NCBI GenBank assembly: GCA_020848515.1
Contig: JADLIA010000081.1
Coordinates: 1 to 43,251 of the forward strand
From: Rubrivivax sp.
Lineage (GTDB): Bacteria > Pseudomonadota > Gammaproteobacteria > Burkholderiales > Burkholderiaceae_C
Length of the DNA: 43,251 bases
Direction: 5' to 3'
The notes beneath the pieces are model-generated. The model searched no databases. It was not told the DNA's origin and saw nothing but the letters and a program-made list of their open reading frames with translations. Positions within the stretch are counted from its first letter, which is position 1; each line of letters begins with the position of its first letter. A program made the translations under genes and the position numbers. Of the stretch, positions 41,804-43,251 are shown piece by piece.

Positions 41804-43251
41804 GTCCGCGCGGGGCCCGGCTCGGCGTCGCCCTGGGCGGTCGCGGGGGCATCGACGGGCGCCAGGCCTGCCACTGCCGTGTCGATGGCGCTGGCCACAT
41901 CAGGCTGCAGATCCTGGTCCGACTGCGCCTGCAGCCGCTCCAGCAGCCCGGTGCGGCGCGCGATGTCCAGCGGCTGCGCCATCAGGCCCGAGACGACCAG
42001 CCGCACACCCTGACGGCGGCAGGTCTGCAGCAGGTTTTCCAGCGCCTCGGCGCCGGTCGAATCGACGTAGATGACGTTCTTCAGGTCCAGCACCAGGACG
42101 CGCGCGGGCAGTGCGTCCTCCAGCGCTTCGACCAGCTTGGTGGCGCCGAAGAACAGCGCCCCGTACAGGCGCCAGACCTGCAGCGCCGCGTCGTGGCCGG
42201 CCAGCGCCGGCTGATCGGCGGCCGTCAGGCGCTCGCCCCGCGACAGGCTGGAGATGCGGTAGATGAACACCACGCAGGCCGCCAGGATGCCGAACTCCAC
42301 CGCCACCGTGAGATCGAAGATCACCGTCAGCAGGAACACCGCCACCAGCGTGACGCGGTAGGGCATGCGGTAGCTCTTCAGGCGCGCGAACTCGCGCCAC
42401 TCGCCCATGTTCCAGGCCACATGCATGAGGATGGCCGCCAGGCAGGCCAGCGGAATGGAGCTGGCCAGCGGCGCCGCCACCAGGATCACCACCAGCAGCA
42501 CCAGCGCATGCGTCATGCCCGCGACGGGGCTGGTGGCGCCGTTCTTCACGTTGGTGACGGTGCGCGCAATCGTGCCCGTGGCCGGCATGCCGCCGAAGAA
42601 CGGCGTGATGAAGTTGGCCACGCCCTGGGCCATCAGCTCCTGGTTGGGGTCGTGGCGGTCGCCGATCATGCCGTCGGCCACGCGCGCGCACAGCAGCGAC
42701 TCGATGGCGCCCAAGAGCGCCAGCGTGATGGTGGGCATGAGCAGAAAGCGCGCCGACTCCCAGCTGAACGCCGGCCAGGCGAAGGCCGGCAGCGCGCCCG
42801 GTATGCCGCCAAAGCGGCTGCCGATGGTTTCCACCGGCAGGCCGAGCAGACCCACCGCCGCCGTCGCCAGCACCAGCGCCACGATGGAGCCCGGCACCAC
42901 GCTGAGCTGGCCCGAGAACTGTACCCGCGGCCCGAGCGCCGGCAGCCAGCGCTGCCAGCCGACGATGATGGCGAGCGAGGCCAGCGCCACCCCCAGCGCC
43001 CAGGCGTTGAAGCTGTGCAGGTGGCCCCACAGCGCACCCAGGATGCCGAAGAAGTCGCCCGGCATTTTGGCAATCGACAGGCCGAGAAAATCCTTCACCT
43101 GCGACAGCGCGATCAGCACCGCGATGCCGTTGGTGAAGCCGATGATCACCGCGATCGGGATGAAGCGCACCAGCGTGCCCAGGCGCAGCAGCCCCATCAG
43201 GAACAGCAGCACGCCCGACAGCGCCGTGGCCAGGATCAGGTTGGCCACGCC
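41800..43251 (-). CDS. SulP/SLC26 family anion transporter with STAS domain (5' end outside window)
   Basis: The frame runs off the window end, so the N-terminus is missing (probably the first 80-100 residues); at least 483 residues are present. Multiple membrane segments run through about residue 310, including the family stretch FIPIAVIIGFTNGIAVLIAL, the motif ELMAQGVANFITPFFGGMPA followed by TGTIARTVTNVKNGATSPVA, and FDLTVAVEFGILAACVVFIY. The cytoplasmic STAS domain follows with RVLVLDLKNVIYVDSTGAEA. SulP proteins carry sulfate, bicarbonate or dicarboxylates, and the substrate cannot be read here. The C-terminal tail is Ala/Pro-rich. Confidence 0.93.
   Translation of the reverse strand, partial: GVANLILATALSGVLLFLMGLLRLGTLVRFIPIAVIIGFTNGIAVLIALSQVKDFLGLSIAKMPGDFFGILGALWGHLHSFNAWALGVALASLAIIVGWQRWLPALGPRVQFSGQLSVVPGSIVALVLATAAVGLLGLPVETIGSRFGGIPGALPAFAWPAFSWESARFLLMPTITLALLGAIESLLCARVADGMIGDRHDPNQELMAQGVANFITPFFGGMPATGTIARTVTNVKNGATSPVAGMTHALVLLVVILVAAPLASSIPLACLAAILMHVAWNMGEWREFARLKSYRMPYRVTLVAVFLLTVIFDLTVAVEFGILAACVVFIYRISSLSRGERLTAADQPALAGHDAALQVWRLYGALFFGATKLVEALEDALPARVLVLDLKNVIYVDSTGAEALENLLQTCRRQGVRLVVSGLMAQPLDIARRTGLLERLQAQSDQDLQPDVASAIDTAVAGLAPVDAPATAQGDAEPGPART

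Overview
The window is high-GC chromosomal DNA with almost no non-coding space. Its gene content points to a betaproteobacterium of the Burkholderiales, most likely Comamonadaceae. The evidence is a Bug-family tricarboxylate receptor, DUF3683, DUF971 and DUF3460 proteins, the dusB-fis-purH order, the pilGHIJ-chpA / algH-ruvX-pyrR-pyrB chain, and a dispersed hairpin repeat of the 'ATAGCTGCTGGCGC...TTTTGA' type. That repeat is, from memory, common in this family. I found no rRNA, tRNA, CRISPR array, insertion sequence or phage gene. All genes look intact except the two cut by the window edges.

Layout. 0-3.3 kb: end of a large Fe-S oxidoreductase, a PerM/AI-2E family permease, and a DUF971 protein. 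3.5-6.7 kb (minus): a small carboxylic-acid cluster with a PEP mutase/isocitrate lyase-type enzyme, a Bug periplasmic receptor and a PrpF-type isomerase. 6.8-11.9 kb (minus): ubiD, ubiX, a DGC-type cysteine protein, ubiT, ubiV and ubiU, that is, the oxygen-independent ubiquinone hydroxylation set next to the prenyl-FMN decarboxylase pair. A well-formed FNR-type promoter precedes ubiU. 12.2-17.2 kb (minus): the valine/3-hydroxyisobutyrate operon mmsA, acyl-CoA dehydrogenase, 3-hydroxyisobutyryl-CoA hydrolase and mmsB, with a divergent LysR regulator. 18.2-19.7 kb: an AraC/O6-methylguanine methyltransferase fusion and a YqaA-like membrane protein. 19.9-22.9 kb (plus): dusB, fis, purH. 22.8-26.0 kb (minus): an acyltransferase, hemL and a ThiD-like kinase. 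26.1-36.1 kb (plus): rubredoxin, then pilG, pilH, pilI, pilJ and a 2,018-residue ChpA/PilL kinase, the chemosensory system controlling twitching motility. 36.1-40.0 kb (plus): algH, ruvX, pyrR, pyrB and a pyrC-like gene that lacks the metal ligands of dihydroorotase. 40.0-43.25 kb: scpA and a DUF3460 gene (minus), a BamE-like lipoprotein (plus), and a SulP transporter cut by the window end (minus).

How the parts work together. The ubiUVT-DGC-ubiXD block lets the cell make ubiquinone without oxygen. Its promoter has an FNR-like box centred exactly 41.5 bp upstream of the start predicted from the -10 element. The mms operon takes isobutyryl-CoA to propionyl-CoA. Its promoter has a palindrome at about -65, where LysR-type proteins normally bind. 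The Pil-Chp system is transcriptionally linked to algH and pyrimidine genes, as in Pseudomonas.

I do not see a wholly unknown multi-gene system. The most notable observations are: (1) the FNR-controlled anaerobic ubiquinone operon carrying an uncharacterised DGC cysteine protein between ubiT and ubiX; (2) a ten-copy hairpin repeat family, one copy of which has been taken in frame into the linker of PurH and two others of which supply stop codons; and (3) the dead dihydroorotase beside pyrB. There is no gene-free stretch over 300 bp; the longest gaps (about 200-230 bp) lie at 3276-3479, 8244-8453, 11940-12167 and 15447-15655, and their contents are listed.
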